DNA of 32,493 nt from Streptomyces olivochromogenes (GTDB lineage Bacteria > Actinomycetota > Actinomycetes > Streptomycetales > Streptomycetaceae): NCBI RefSeq assembly GCF_021538895.1, contig NZ_JADDRL010000106.1, positions 1-32,493 on the forward strand. Direction: 5' to 3'. Both the position numbers and the translations under genes were made by a program. Positions 22,667-29,327 of this stretch are shown here, piece by piece; the first letter of the stretch is position 1; each line of letters begins with the position of its first letter. A model generated the notes under the pieces. It was given only the letters and a program-made list of their open reading frames with translations. It searched no databases and was not told where the DNA came from.

Positions 22667-24757
22667 ATGACCGAGCCCGGGCCGGCCACGCCCTGCGACG
22701 AGGAGCTCTCCCGGCTCGCCGGCCTGCACGGCGTCGCCACCTCCTACAGCCCGTCCCCGGACCGCACGGTCGCGGCCTCCGCCTCCGCCGTCACGGCCGT
22801 CCTGGCCGCGCTCGGCGTCGACGCGAGCACCCCCGGCGCGGTCCGCGCGGCCCTCGACACCCGCACCCGCGAGCTGAGCGAGCGACTGCTGCCGCCGACG
22901 GTCGTGCACTGGACCGGCGCCGCCACGGACGTCCCGGCGGCCCTCGACGCCCTCCCCTCCGGCACCCGGCTGCGCGTCGAGACCGAGCGGGGCGAGACCC
23001 GGGACACCGCCGAGCGGCTCCCGGCCGGCGTGCACAGGGTCGGTGCCACCGCACCCGACGGACGCACCGGCGAGACCCGGCTGATCGTCGCCCCGGACCG
23101 GCTGCCCACACCCGCCGGACGCTCGTACGGACTCCTCGTCCAGCTCTACTCCCTGCTGTCGCGGCACTCCTGGGGCATGGGCGACCTCGGTGACCTCGCC
23201 GAGCTGGCCGCATGGGCGGGCCGTGTGGCCGGGGCCGGATTCGTGCAGGTCAACCCGTTGCACGCGGCCGTGCCCGGCGCCCCCACCGACCCCTCGCCGT
23301 ACCGTCCCTCCTCCCGCCGCTTCCCCGACCCGGTGCATCTGCGGGTCGTGAACATCCCCGAGTACGCCCACGTCGAGGACCGCGAGCGCGTCCGCGTCCT
23401 GTTGGAGCGGGCCGAGCGGCTGCGCGCCGACGTGCTCGACAAGGGCGCGCTGATCGACCGGGACGCGGTGTGGGAGCTCAAGCGGGAGGCGCTGGAGCTG
23501 GTACGGGCCGTACCGCTGGGACCGGGACGGCAGGCCGCCTACGCCGACTTCCTCGCCCGGGAGGGCCAGGACCTGGAGGACCACGCCACCTGGTGCGCGC
23601 TCGCCGAGGCCCACGGATCCGACCGGGACCGCTGGCCGCGGGGCCTGCGCGACCCCCGCTCGGCCGAGACCGCGCGGGCCCGTGCCGAGCTCATGGACCG
23701 CGTGGACTTCCACTCCTGGCTCGCCTGGCTCACCGACGCCCAGCTCACCGCGGCCCAGCGCGCCGCGCGCGAGGCGGGCATGCCGGTCGGGATCGTGCAC
23801 GACCTCGCGGTGGGGGTGCACCCCGGGGGCGCGGACGCCTGGGCCCAGCAGGAGTACTTCGCGGACGGGATGTCGGTCGGCGCCCCGCCCGACGCCTTCA
23901 ACGCGCGCGGCCAGGACTGGGGGTTGCCGCCCTGGCGCCCGGACCGCCTGGCCGAGTCCGGCTACGCGCCCTACCGCCGCCTGCTCCGGGCCCTCTTCCG
24001 TTACGCGGGCGCCCTGCGCATCGACCATGTGATGGGGCTGTTCCGGCTGTGGTGGGTGCCGCAGGACCGGCCGCCGACGGAGGGCACGTACGTCCGTTAC
24101 GACGCCGAGGCCATGCTCGCCCTCCTCGCCCTGGAGGCCTCCCGGGCCGGCGCGGTGGTGATCGGCGAGGACCTGGGCACCGTGGAACCGGGCGTGCGCG
24201 AGACGCTCCAGCGGCACGGGGTGCTCGGCACCTCGGTGCTCTGGTTCGAACGGGACTGGGAGGGCGACGGCCAGCCCCTGCCCCCCGAAGGCTGGCGCGC
24301 CGACTGCCTGGCCACCGCCACCACCCACGACCTGCCCTCCACCGCCGCCCGCCTCACCGGCGACCACGTCGAACTCCGCGCCCGCCTCGGCCTGTTGACC
24401 CGCCCCTTGGCGGAGGAACGCGTGTCGGCGGCCGCCGACACGGCGGAGTGGCTGGCCCTGCTCAGCCGCCTCGGCCTGCTCCGCGGTACGGCCGGGGACC
24501 TCTCCTCGGCCGCCGAGGAGGCGCAGATCCAGGCCGTCCACCGCTTCCTGCTCCGCACCCCGGCCCGCATGATCGGCGTCTGGCTCCCGGACGGGGTCGG
24601 CGACCGGCGCCCGCAGAACCTGCCCGGCACCTGGGACCAGTACCCGAACTGGCGCCTGCCCGTCGCCGACGCCGAGGGCCGCCCGGTGACGCTGGAGGAA
24701 CTGGCGGCCTCGCCCCGGCTGCACGCCCTGATCGACGTCCTGCGGGAGATCGGGTGA
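22667..24757 (+). CDS. malQ: 4-alpha-glucanotransferase (amylomaltase, GH77)
   Basis: 696 residues from ATG 22667. It transfers alpha-1,4-glucan segments between maltodextrins in glycogen/maltose metabolism in the cytoplasm. Catalytic residues of family GH77 are seen: nucleophile D453 in LRIDHVMG, acid/base E501 in IGEDLG, and D555 in THDLPST. Further family marks are GDLGDL near residue 170 and PYRPSSRRFPDP around 210-220. An N-terminal domain of about 150 residues precedes the barrel, as in actinobacterial MalQ. Length is normal. No other maltodextrin genes adjoin it. Confidence 0.95.
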   Translation: MTEPGPATPCDEELSRLAGLHGVATSYSPSPDRTVAASASAVTAVLAALGVDASTPGAVRAALDTRTRELSERLLPPTVVHWTGAATDVPAALDALPSGTRLRVETERGETRDTAERLPAGVHRVGATAPDGRTGETRLIVAPDRLPTPAGRSYGLLVQLYSLLSRHSWGMGDLGDLAELAAWAGRVAGAGFVQVNPLHAAVPGAPTDPSPYRPSSRRFPDPVHLRVVNIPEYAHVEDRERVRVLLERAERLRADVLDKGALIDRDAVWELKREALELVRAVPLGPGRQAAYADFLAREGQDLEDHATWCALAEAHGSDRDRWPRGLRDPRSAETARARAELMDRVDFHSWLAWLTDAQLTAAQRAAREAGMPVGIVHDLAVGVHPGGADAWAQQEYFADGMSVGAPPDAFNARGQDWGLPPWRPDRLAESGYAPYRRLLRALFRYAGALRIDHVMGLFRLWWVPQDRPPTEGTYVRYDAEAMLALLALEASRAGAVVIGEDLGTVEPGVRETLQRHGVLGTSVLWFERDWEGDGQPLPPEGWRADCLATATTHDLPSTAARLTGDHVELRARLGLLTRPLAEERVSAAADTAEWLALLSRLGLLRGTAGDLSSAAEEAQIQAVHRFLLRTPARMIGVWLPDGVGDRRPQNLPGTWDQYPNWRLPVADAEGRPVTLEELAASPRLHALIDVLREIG

Positions 24758-24845
24758 GACCGCGGGCCCGCCGGGCGCACCCCTGGAGGTGCTTGTGGGG
24801 CACCCCGGACGCGCGCTCCGTTCAGGCGTTCGCTACTTTTGCACC

Positions 24846-25100
24846 GTGGACAAGAAGAACGCCCTGCGCGCCGGCGCCCTGGCCGCCGGTACGACGCTGA
24901 TGATGCTGCTCATGTCGTCCCCCGCGCTCGCGCTGACCCGCGACGACGGCGACGACCCCGGCCCCGGCCTGAGCGTCGTCCAGACGCTGGGCCTCTACGT
25001 CGTGGCCCCCATCGCCCTGTTCGTGATCATCGCGGGTCTGGTGATGGTGCTCGACAAGTCCAAGATCCGCGTGTCCAAGCCCGGCAGGGCGAAGGCCTGA
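24846..25100 (+). CDS. Small two-helix membrane protein (unknown function)
   Basis: 84 residues from GTG 24846. A signal-peptide-like hydrophobic segment (about 9-29, ending SSPALA) is followed by an acidic stretch RDDGDDPGPG, a second membrane helix (about 43-64, VVAPIALFVIIAGLVMVL) and a basic C-terminus (SKIRVSKPGRAK). No Shine-Dalgarno sequence precedes this GTG, but TACTTT ends 6 nt upstream, fitting a leaderless mRNA. An in-frame GTG at 24795 with GGAGG in front is the alternative and would add 17 residues that spoil the signal sequence. Similar small proteins are common in Streptomyces; no function is known to me. Confidence 0.8.
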   Translation: MDKKNALRAGALAAGTTLMMLLMSSPALALTRDDGDDPGPGLSVVQTLGLYVVAPIALFVIIAGLVMVLDKSKIRVSKPGRAKA

Positions 25101-25115
25101 GCGGAACCTGAACCG

Positions 25116-25168
25116 ACGCCGAAGGGCGCCGTCCTCCCGACCTGTGCGGGGACGGCGCCCTTCGGCGT
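25116..25168. terminator. Strong bidirectional terminator
   Basis: Perfect 19-bp inverted repeat (25116-25134 with 25150-25168, starting ACGCCGAAGGGC) and a 15-nt loop, followed by TTTTT on the plus strand. It lies between the convergent small membrane protein and tetR genes and can end both transcripts. Confidence 0.92.
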
Positions 25169-25186
25169 TTTTGCGTCCGTGGGAGC

Positions 25187-25822
25187 TCAGGGGCTCGGCG
25201 CCGTCAGGTACCGCTGCACGGTGGGCGCGAGCCAGGCGACGATCTCCTGCGGGTGCAGCGCCACGGCGGGCGGCAGGCGCAGCACGTAGCGGGTGAGCGC
25301 CAGCCCGAGCAGCTGCGAGGCGCAGAGCGCGGCGCGGACCGGGATCTGCTCGGGGTCGGGGCAGGCCTGCCGGGCCACCGGCAGCAGCTGGTCGCGGAAG
25401 ATGCCCTGCATGCGCTCGGCCCCGGCCTGATTGGTCGCGCCGACCCGCAGCACGGCCGTGAGCTCCTCGTTCTCCTCCCACAGGCTGAGGAAGTGGCCCA
25501 CCAGCGCCCGGCCGACCTCGTCGCGGGGCACCGCGGTCAGGTCCGGCAGCCGCAGATCGAGCGCGACGGCGGCGGCGAACAGGCCCTCCTTGCTGCCGAA
25601 GTAGCGCATCACCATCGACGGATCGATGTGCGCGTCCTTGGCGATGGCCCGGATGGTGGCCCGCTCGTAGCCGTCGGAGGCGAAGCGCTCGCGCGCGGCG
25701 GTGAGGATCGCGCCGCGGGTGGCGTCGGAGCGGCGAGCCCCGCTTGAGGCTCCGCCCGGGGTGCCGGTGCCGGTGCCGGTGCCGCCCGGGGTGCCGGTGG
25801 GGTCGGTGCTGCTTGCAGTCAT
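25187..25822 (-). CDS. TetR-family transcriptional regulator
   Basis: 211 residues from ATG 25822. Residues 1-28 are a low-complexity Thr/Gly/Pro/Ser tail, encoded partly by tandem GGTGCC-type repeats. The TetR DNA-binding domain follows at about 32-78 (ILTAARERFASDGYERATIRAIAKDA...MVMRYFGSKEGLF). The rest is the helical ligand-binding and dimerisation domain. No Shine-Dalgarno sequence precedes the ATG, and a -10 box ends 7 nt before it, so the transcript should be leaderless. It is divergent from the FAD monooxygenase gene across an array of ten operator-like repeats, and presumably represses both promoters until the monooxygenase substrate or a related compound binds. Confidence 0.93.
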   Translation of the reverse strand: MTASSTDPTGTPGGTGTGTGTPGGASSGARRSDATRGAILTAARERFASDGYERATIRAIAKDAHIDPSMVMRYFGSKEGLFAAAVALDLRLPDLTAVPRDEVGRALVGHFLSLWEENEELTAVLRVGATNQAGAERMQGIFRDQLLPVARQACPDPEQIPVRAALCASQLLGLALTRYVLRLPPAVALHPQEIVAWLAPTVQRYLTAPSP

Positions 25823-25829
25823 GTCAACG

Positions 25830-25857
25830 AGCGTAGGCCAACGGGTGTGGGTGTCAA
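25830..25857 (-). promoter_or_regulatory. tetR promoter (leaderless)
   Basis: On the minus strand a consensus TTGACA (25857-25852), a 16-nt spacer, then TACGCT (25835-25830), followed by 7 nt and the tetR ATG. Transcription should begin at or next to the start codon. The boxes lie inside repeat units 1-3. Confidence 0.72.
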
Positions 25858-25947
25858 CAGGCGTGTGCCAACACTCGTAGGCCAACAGGTGTTGACGTCG
25901 ATGCCGCCCCGCTCCTAGGCTTGCCAACAAGCGTTGACCCACAAGCG

Positions 25948-25976
25948 TTGACCCGCAAGCGTTGGCCTACGAATGT
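25948..25976 (+). promoter_or_regulatory. Possible promoter of the FAD monooxygenase gene
   Basis: TTGACC (25948-25953), a 17-nt spacer, then GAATGT (25971-25976). The -10 is weak. TTGACC occurs twice, 14 bp apart, because it is part of the repeat unit. Confidence 0.4.
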
Positions 25977-26010
25977 TGGCCAACGAGCGTTGTCACCCCA
26001 GGAGGCCCTC

Positions 26011-27477
26011 ATGAACGGCACGACTCCCGCCGCCCCCCGCGTCCTCGTCGTCGGCTCCGGCCCCACCGGCCTCCTCCTCGCCGGGGACCTCGCCACCGCC
26101 GGCATCCCCGTCACGCTCCTCGAAAAGCGCCCGCACAAGATCAGCAACCTCTCCCGCGCCTTCGTCCTGCACGCCCGCACCCTGGAGCAGCTCGACGCCC
26201 GCGGCCTCGCCGACGACCTGGAGGCCGTCGGGCAGCCCCTCGACCGGCTCCGCCTCTTCGGCCGCCTCACCGTCGCGCTCGACACCCTCCCCTCCCGCTT
26301 CAACCACCTGCTCGTCCTCCCGCAGTACGAGGTGGAGAAGGTGCTGGAGCGGCGCGCGGTGGAGGCGGGCGTGGACTTCCGGTATGAGAGCGAGGTGACC
26401 GGGCTGGCGCAGGACGCGGACGGCGTCACCGTCGAGGTCCGCCGCCCCGGCGGCCGCACCGAGAGCCTGCGCGCCGCCTACGTCGTCGGCAGCGACGGCA
26501 TGCGCAGTGCCGTGCGCGAGGCGATCGGGCTGCCGTTCCCCGGCAGGTCGGTGATCCGTTCCGTCGTCCTCGCCGACGTGCTGCTCGCCGAGAAGCCGGA
26601 CAGCCTGCTCACCGTCAACGCCGTCGGCGACGCCTTCGCCTTCGTCGCCCCCTTCGGCGACGGCTACTACCGCGTCATCGGCTGGCACCGCGGCCGCGAC
26701 GTCCCCGACACCGAGCCCGTCGGGCTCGACGAGGTCAAGGAGATCACCCGCCTCGCCCTCGGCCGGGACTTCGGGATGCACGACGCGCGCTGGATGTCTC
26801 GCTTCCACAGCGACGAGCGCCAGGCCCCCGCCTACCGCGTCGGCCGCGTCTTCCTGGCCGGCGACGCCGCGCACGTGCACACCCCGGCCGGCGGTCAGGG
26901 CATGAACACCGGGCTGCAGGACGCGGCCAACCTGAGCTGGAAGCTGGCCGCCGTCGTCACCGGGCACGCCGACCCCGCGCTCCTCGACACCTACCAGGCC
27001 GAGCGACACCCCGTCGGCAAGGCGGTGCTGCGCAGCAGCGGCGGCATCGTCCGCCTCGCCATGGCCAAGCGCCCCTGGACGCTGGCGGCGCGCGCGGCCG
27101 TGACCGCCTTCCTCAACCGCGTGGGCCCGGCCCGCCGCAGGGCCGCGGGCCAGATCACCGGCACCGGCTTCCGGTACCCGGCCCCCCGTGGCGCCCACCG
27201 TCTCACCGGCACCCGCGTCCCGGACGTCGCCCTCGCCGGCGGCGGCCGCCTCTACGAGGCGCTGCGCGGCGGGCGGTTCGTGCTGATCACTCCGGGGTCG
27301 TGCGACGGCGGCGCGGGGCGCGCGGACCGGCTGGCCGTGGAGCGCTGGGCCCGTGGCGAGCGTCGTACGGCCGTGCTGGTGCGCCCCGACGGATACGTCG
27401 CCTGGGCGGCCGACTCCGCCGATTCGGCGGCGATCGGGGCGGCGCTGGACCGGCACCTCGGCCGGGTGGCCGCCTGA
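26011..27477 (+). CDS. FAD-dependent aromatic monooxygenase (class A flavoprotein hydroxylase)
   Basis: 488 residues from ATG 26011, fixed by AGGAGG 5 nt upstream. The N-terminal FAD-binding Rossmann motif is VVGSGPTGLLLAG (about 13-25), the second FAD/NAD(P)H motif is VVGSDGMRSAVR, and the GD motif is FLAGDAAHVHTPAGGQGMNTGLQDA. A thioredoxin-like C-terminal domain of the PgaE/MhpA/rifampicin-monooxygenase type follows. It hydroxylates an aromatic substrate using NAD(P)H and O2. The divergent TetR gene, and the absence of biosynthetic genes around it, suggest an inducible detoxification enzyme and not an antibiotic-tailoring one, but the substrate is unknown. Confidence 0.92.
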   Translation: MNGTTPAAPRVLVVGSGPTGLLLAGDLATAGIPVTLLEKRPHKISNLSRAFVLHARTLEQLDARGLADDLEAVGQPLDRLRLFGRLTVALDTLPSRFNHLLVLPQYEVEKVLERRAVEAGVDFRYESEVTGLAQDADGVTVEVRRPGGRTESLRAAYVVGSDGMRSAVREAIGLPFPGRSVIRSVVLADVLLAEKPDSLLTVNAVGDAFAFVAPFGDGYYRVIGWHRGRDVPDTEPVGLDEVKEITRLALGRDFGMHDARWMSRFHSDERQAPAYRVGRVFLAGDAAHVHTPAGGQGMNTGLQDAANLSWKLAAVVTGHADPALLDTYQAERHPVGKAVLRSSGGIVRLAMAKRPWTLAARAAVTAFLNRVGPARRRAAGQITGTGFRYPAPRGAHRLTGTRVPDVALAGGGRLYEALRGGRFVLITPGSCDGGAGRADRLAVERWARGERRTAVLVRPDGYVAWAADSADSAAIGAALDRHLGRVAA

Positions 27478-27507
27478 CCCCGCCCGCGGCGGCCCGCGCC
27501 GCGCCGC

Positions 27508-28008
27508 CTACTGCGCGGTTCCGCGCAGCAACTCCCGCAGCAGGTCGGCCAGTCGGCCGGCCTGTTCGTCGTCCAGGGCGGACAGCGCGTCCGTCTGCTC
27601 TTCGAGGCCGGCGCCGACCGCCTCGTCGATCAGCCGCAGCCCCTCGTCCGTCAGTGTCACCTGGAGGCCGCGCCGGTCGTGCGGGTCGGGCGAGCGGCGC
27701 AGCAGGCCCGCCCGCTCCAGCTTGTCCAGCCGGCCGGTCATCCCGCCGGTGGTGAGCATGAGCGTGGCCGAGAGCTGGCGGGGCGAGAGGGTGTACGGCT
27801 CGCCGGAGCGGCGCAGGGTGGCCAGGACGTCGAACTCGCCGCGCGAGATCCCGAACCGCTCGTACGCCTTCTCCATTCGATCGCCCATCGTGCGGGAGAG
27901 CCGGAAGATGCGGCCGAAGACCTCCATCGCGGCGGTGTCGAGGTCGGGCCGTACGGCCGCCCACTGATCGATGATCGCGTCGACCGGGTCCTTGCGCTCT
28001 GCACTCAT
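27508..28008 (-). CDS. MarR-family transcriptional regulator
   Basis: 166 residues from ATG 28008. The winged-helix core runs from about 55 to 125: SRGEFDVLATLRRSGE, LSPRQLSATLMLTTGGMTGRLDKLERAGL (recognition region) and the wing DPHDRRGLQVTLT, whose Asp-Arg pair is diagnostic of MarR. Flanking helices dimerise. No ribosome-binding site is present, and GATACT ends 6 nt before the ATG, so it is probably leaderless. It is divergent from an EamA exporter with an 18-bp perfect palindrome between them, and convergent with the FAD monooxygenase (30-bp gap). Confidence 0.94.
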   Translation of the reverse strand: MSAERKDPVDAIIDQWAAVRPDLDTAAMEVFGRIFRLSRTMGDRMEKAYERFGISRGEFDVLATLRRSGEPYTLSPRQLSATLMLTTGGMTGRLDKLERAGLLRRSPDPHDRRGLQVTLTDEGLRLIDEAVGAGLEEQTDALSALDDEQAGRLADLLRELLRGTAQ

Positions 28009-28014
28009 GGCGGG

Positions 28015-28043
28015 AGTATCCGCCGGGTTCCGGTCACCCGCAA
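28015..28043 (-). promoter_or_regulatory. marR promoter (leaderless)
   Basis: On the minus strand TTGCGG, a 17-nt spacer, then GATACT (28020-28015), followed by 6 nt and the marR ATG. This implies a transcript starting at the start codon. Confidence 0.6.
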
Positions 28044-28052
28044 GAAAGTGGC

Positions 28053-28081
28053 TTGACGGTAAGTAGCTTAGAGCTAAGCTA
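28053..28081 (+). promoter_or_regulatory. EamA gene promoter overlapped by a MarR operator palindrome
   Basis: TTGACG (28053-28058), a 16-nt spacer, then TAAGCT (28075-28080). The perfect palindrome TAGCTTAG-AG-CTAAGCTA (28064-28081) covers the spacer and the -10, the size and symmetry expected for a MarR dimer. AT-rich against very GC-rich surroundings, it stands out clearly. Confidence 0.8.
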
Positions 28082-28136
28082 TCTATGGCTGACCTGATCG
28101 GTCGGACCTGTTCGGCTCTCCCGAAGGGTGTCTTCC

Positions 28137-29138
28137 ATGGCTGCGAACCGCCCCGCGCTCATAGCCCTCACCGCCCTCGCCCCCGTCTCCTGGGGCACCA
28201 CCTACGCCGTCACCACGCAGTTCCTGCCGCCCGACCGCCCCCTGTTCACCGGTCTCCTGCGTGCCCTCCCGGCCGGCCTGCTCCTGCTCGCCCTCGCCCG
28301 CGTGCTGCCGCGCGGCGCCTGGTGGTGGAAGGCCGCCGTCCTCGGCGCGCTCAACATCGGCGCCTTCTTCCCGCTGCTGTTCCTGTCCGCGTACCGGCTG
28401 CCCGGCGGGATGGCCGCCGTCGTCGGCTCGGTCGGCCCGCTGTTCGTCGTCGGCCTCTCCGCGCCGCTGCTCGGGCAGCGGCCGACCGTACGGACGCTGC
28501 TCGCCGGGGCCGCGGCCGCGTTCGGCGTCAGCCTGGTCGTGCTCAGGGCGGCCGGGGCGCTCGACGCGGTGGGTGTGCTCGCGGCCCTCGCCGCCACCGC
28601 CTCCATGTCCACCGGCACCGTCCTGACCAAGCGCTGGGGCCGCCCCGACGGCGTCGGCCCGCTGGCGCTCACCGGCTGGCAGCTCACCGCGGGCGGGCTG
28701 GTCATCGCGCCGATCGCCCTCCTCGTCGAGGGCGCCCCGCCCGCGCTGGACGGCCGCGCGATCGGCGGCTACCTCTACCTCGCCCTGGCCAACACGGCGG
28801 TCGCCTACTGGCTCTGGTTCCGCGGCATCGGCCGCCTCACCGCCACCCAGGTCACCTTCCTCGGCCCGCTGTCGCCGCTGACGGCCGCCGTCGTCGGCTG
28901 GGCCGCCCTCGGCCAGACGCTGACGCCGGTCCAACTGGCGGGCATGGCGCTGGCCTTCGGGGCGACGGTGGCCGGGCAGCTGGGGGCGCGTCCAAGGGCG
29001 GTGGCAGGAGCGGCTGCAGTGGCCGGGTCAGGGTCAGGGTCCGGGTCCGGGTCCGGGTCCGGACGATCGTTCAGTTCCGCTGAACAGAACGGTCGAAAGG
29101 ATTCGATGGACCTGACGGATTCCGCGCGGCGACGGTAG
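28137..29138 (+). CDS. EamA/DMT-family transporter with low-complexity tail
   Basis: 333 residues from ATG 28137 (GAAGGG about 9 nt upstream; a GTG at 28128 is a less likely start). About ten hydrophobic segments in two EamA repeats of about 135 residues, e.g. ALTALAPVSWGTTYAVT at the N-terminus and ALANTAVAYWLWFRGIGRLTATQVTFLGPLSPLTAAVVGW in the second half, mark a drug/metabolite transporter. It is divergent from MarR, so it is likely an inducible exporter. The last 45 residues are odd: a (Gly-Ser)n tract encoded by six tandem hexamers (29025-29060) and then a hydrophilic segment unlike a membrane protein end, which may come from what was once intergenic DNA. Confidence 0.9.
   Translation: MAANRPALIALTALAPVSWGTTYAVTTQFLPPDRPLFTGLLRALPAGLLLLALARVLPRGAWWWKAAVLGALNIGAFFPLLFLSAYRLPGGMAAVVGSVGPLFVVGLSAPLLGQRPTVRTLLAGAAAAFGVSLVVLRAAGALDAVGVLAALAATASMSTGTVLTKRWGRPDGVGPLALTGWQLTAGGLVIAPIALLVEGAPPALDGRAIGGYLYLALANTAVAYWLWFRGIGRLTATQVTFLGPLSPLTAAVVGWAALGQTLTPVQLAGMALAFGATVAGQLGARPRAVAGAAAVAGSGSGSGSGSGSGRSFSSAEQNGRKDSMDLTDSARRR
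29025..29060 (+). repeat. Hexanucleotide microsatellite, six copies of GGGTC(A/C)
   Basis: Two GGGTCA units followed by four GGGTCC units, exactly in tandem, encode a Gly-Ser tract at the C-terminus of the EamA transporter. Copy-number change would keep the reading frame. Confidence 0.9.
29069..29085. promoter_or_regulatory. Short inverted repeat before a TetR-like start (possible relic operator)
   Basis: GTTCAG-TTCCG-CTGAAC lies inside the 3' end of the EamA frame. About 20 bp further on there is AAAGGA and an ATG (29106) opening MDLTDSARRR and then a stop, which looks like the first residues of a TetR-type regulator. It may be the remains of a lost regulator gene; speculative. Confidence 0.3.
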
Positions 29139-29176
29139 ACGGGTCCGCCCGATCACCGACCGGCGAAAGGACCTCC

Positions 29177-29233
29177 GTGGCCGCGGCGGGCAGGGTGCTC
29201 GCCGCCCTGCGGGACCGCGCCCGCCGCCTGTAG
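29177..29233 (+). CDS. Possible 18-residue small ORF
   Basis: GTG 29177 with AAAGGA at good spacing (5-6 nt), 18 codons, TAG at 29231. The product is Ala/Arg/Leu-rich and would form a basic amphipathic helix (GRVLAALRDRARRL). It lies 38 bp after the EamA stop. Nothing beyond the ribosome-binding site supports expression. Confidence 0.3.
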   Translation: MAAAGRVLAALRDRARRL

Positions 29234-29281
29234 CGCCGGTACCGCTGATGGCGCCGCTACCGCTCGCGAAGGCCACGCGAA

Positions 29282-29310
29282 GGGGCGCCCGGCACAACGC
29301 CGGACGCCCC
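29282..29310 (-). terminator. Terminator hairpin of pepN
   Basis: Inverted repeat GGGGCG.CCGGC / GCCGG.CGCCCC with a 5-nt loop. In the minus-strand RNA the single imperfect position becomes a G-U pair, giving a full 12-bp stem. It begins 17 bp after the pepN stop. There is no T tract. Confidence 0.7.
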
Positions 29311-29327
29311 CGTCACCGTACGGACGA

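Larger units (their letters stand above)
25825..25992. promoter_or_regulatory. Array of ten 14-bp-phased operator-like repeats between tetR and monooxygenase
   Basis: Ten copies of a 12-bp near-palindrome, consensus CAACaAGCGTTG, start at 25825, 25839, 25855, 25869, 25883, 25925, 25939, 25953, 25967 and 25981. Steps are 14 bp except one of 16 and a central gap of 42 (three times 14). In the four units nearest tetR the left half CAAC is intact and the right half degenerate (GTAG, GTGG, GTGT, GTAG). In units 7-9, toward the monooxygenase, GTTG is intact and the left half degenerate (CCAC, CCGC, CTAC). Units 5, 6 and 10 are complete. The array covers both divergent promoters and is the likely TetR target. 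Confidence 0.85.

Noticed and set aside
22319..24724. 801-codon minus-strand frame opposite malQ
   Set aside because: malQ has all GH77 catalytic residues; the antisense frame shows no family features.
25825..25992. CRISPR array or plasmid-type replication iterons
   Set aside because: Units are only 12-14 bp with almost no spacers, each near-palindromic, and they sit between a tetR gene and a divergent target with promoters inside, which fits operators.
26011..27477. Monooxygenase as part of an antibiotic biosynthetic cluster
   Set aside because: No polyketide, peptide or tailoring genes flank it, and it pairs only with a divergent TetR gene.
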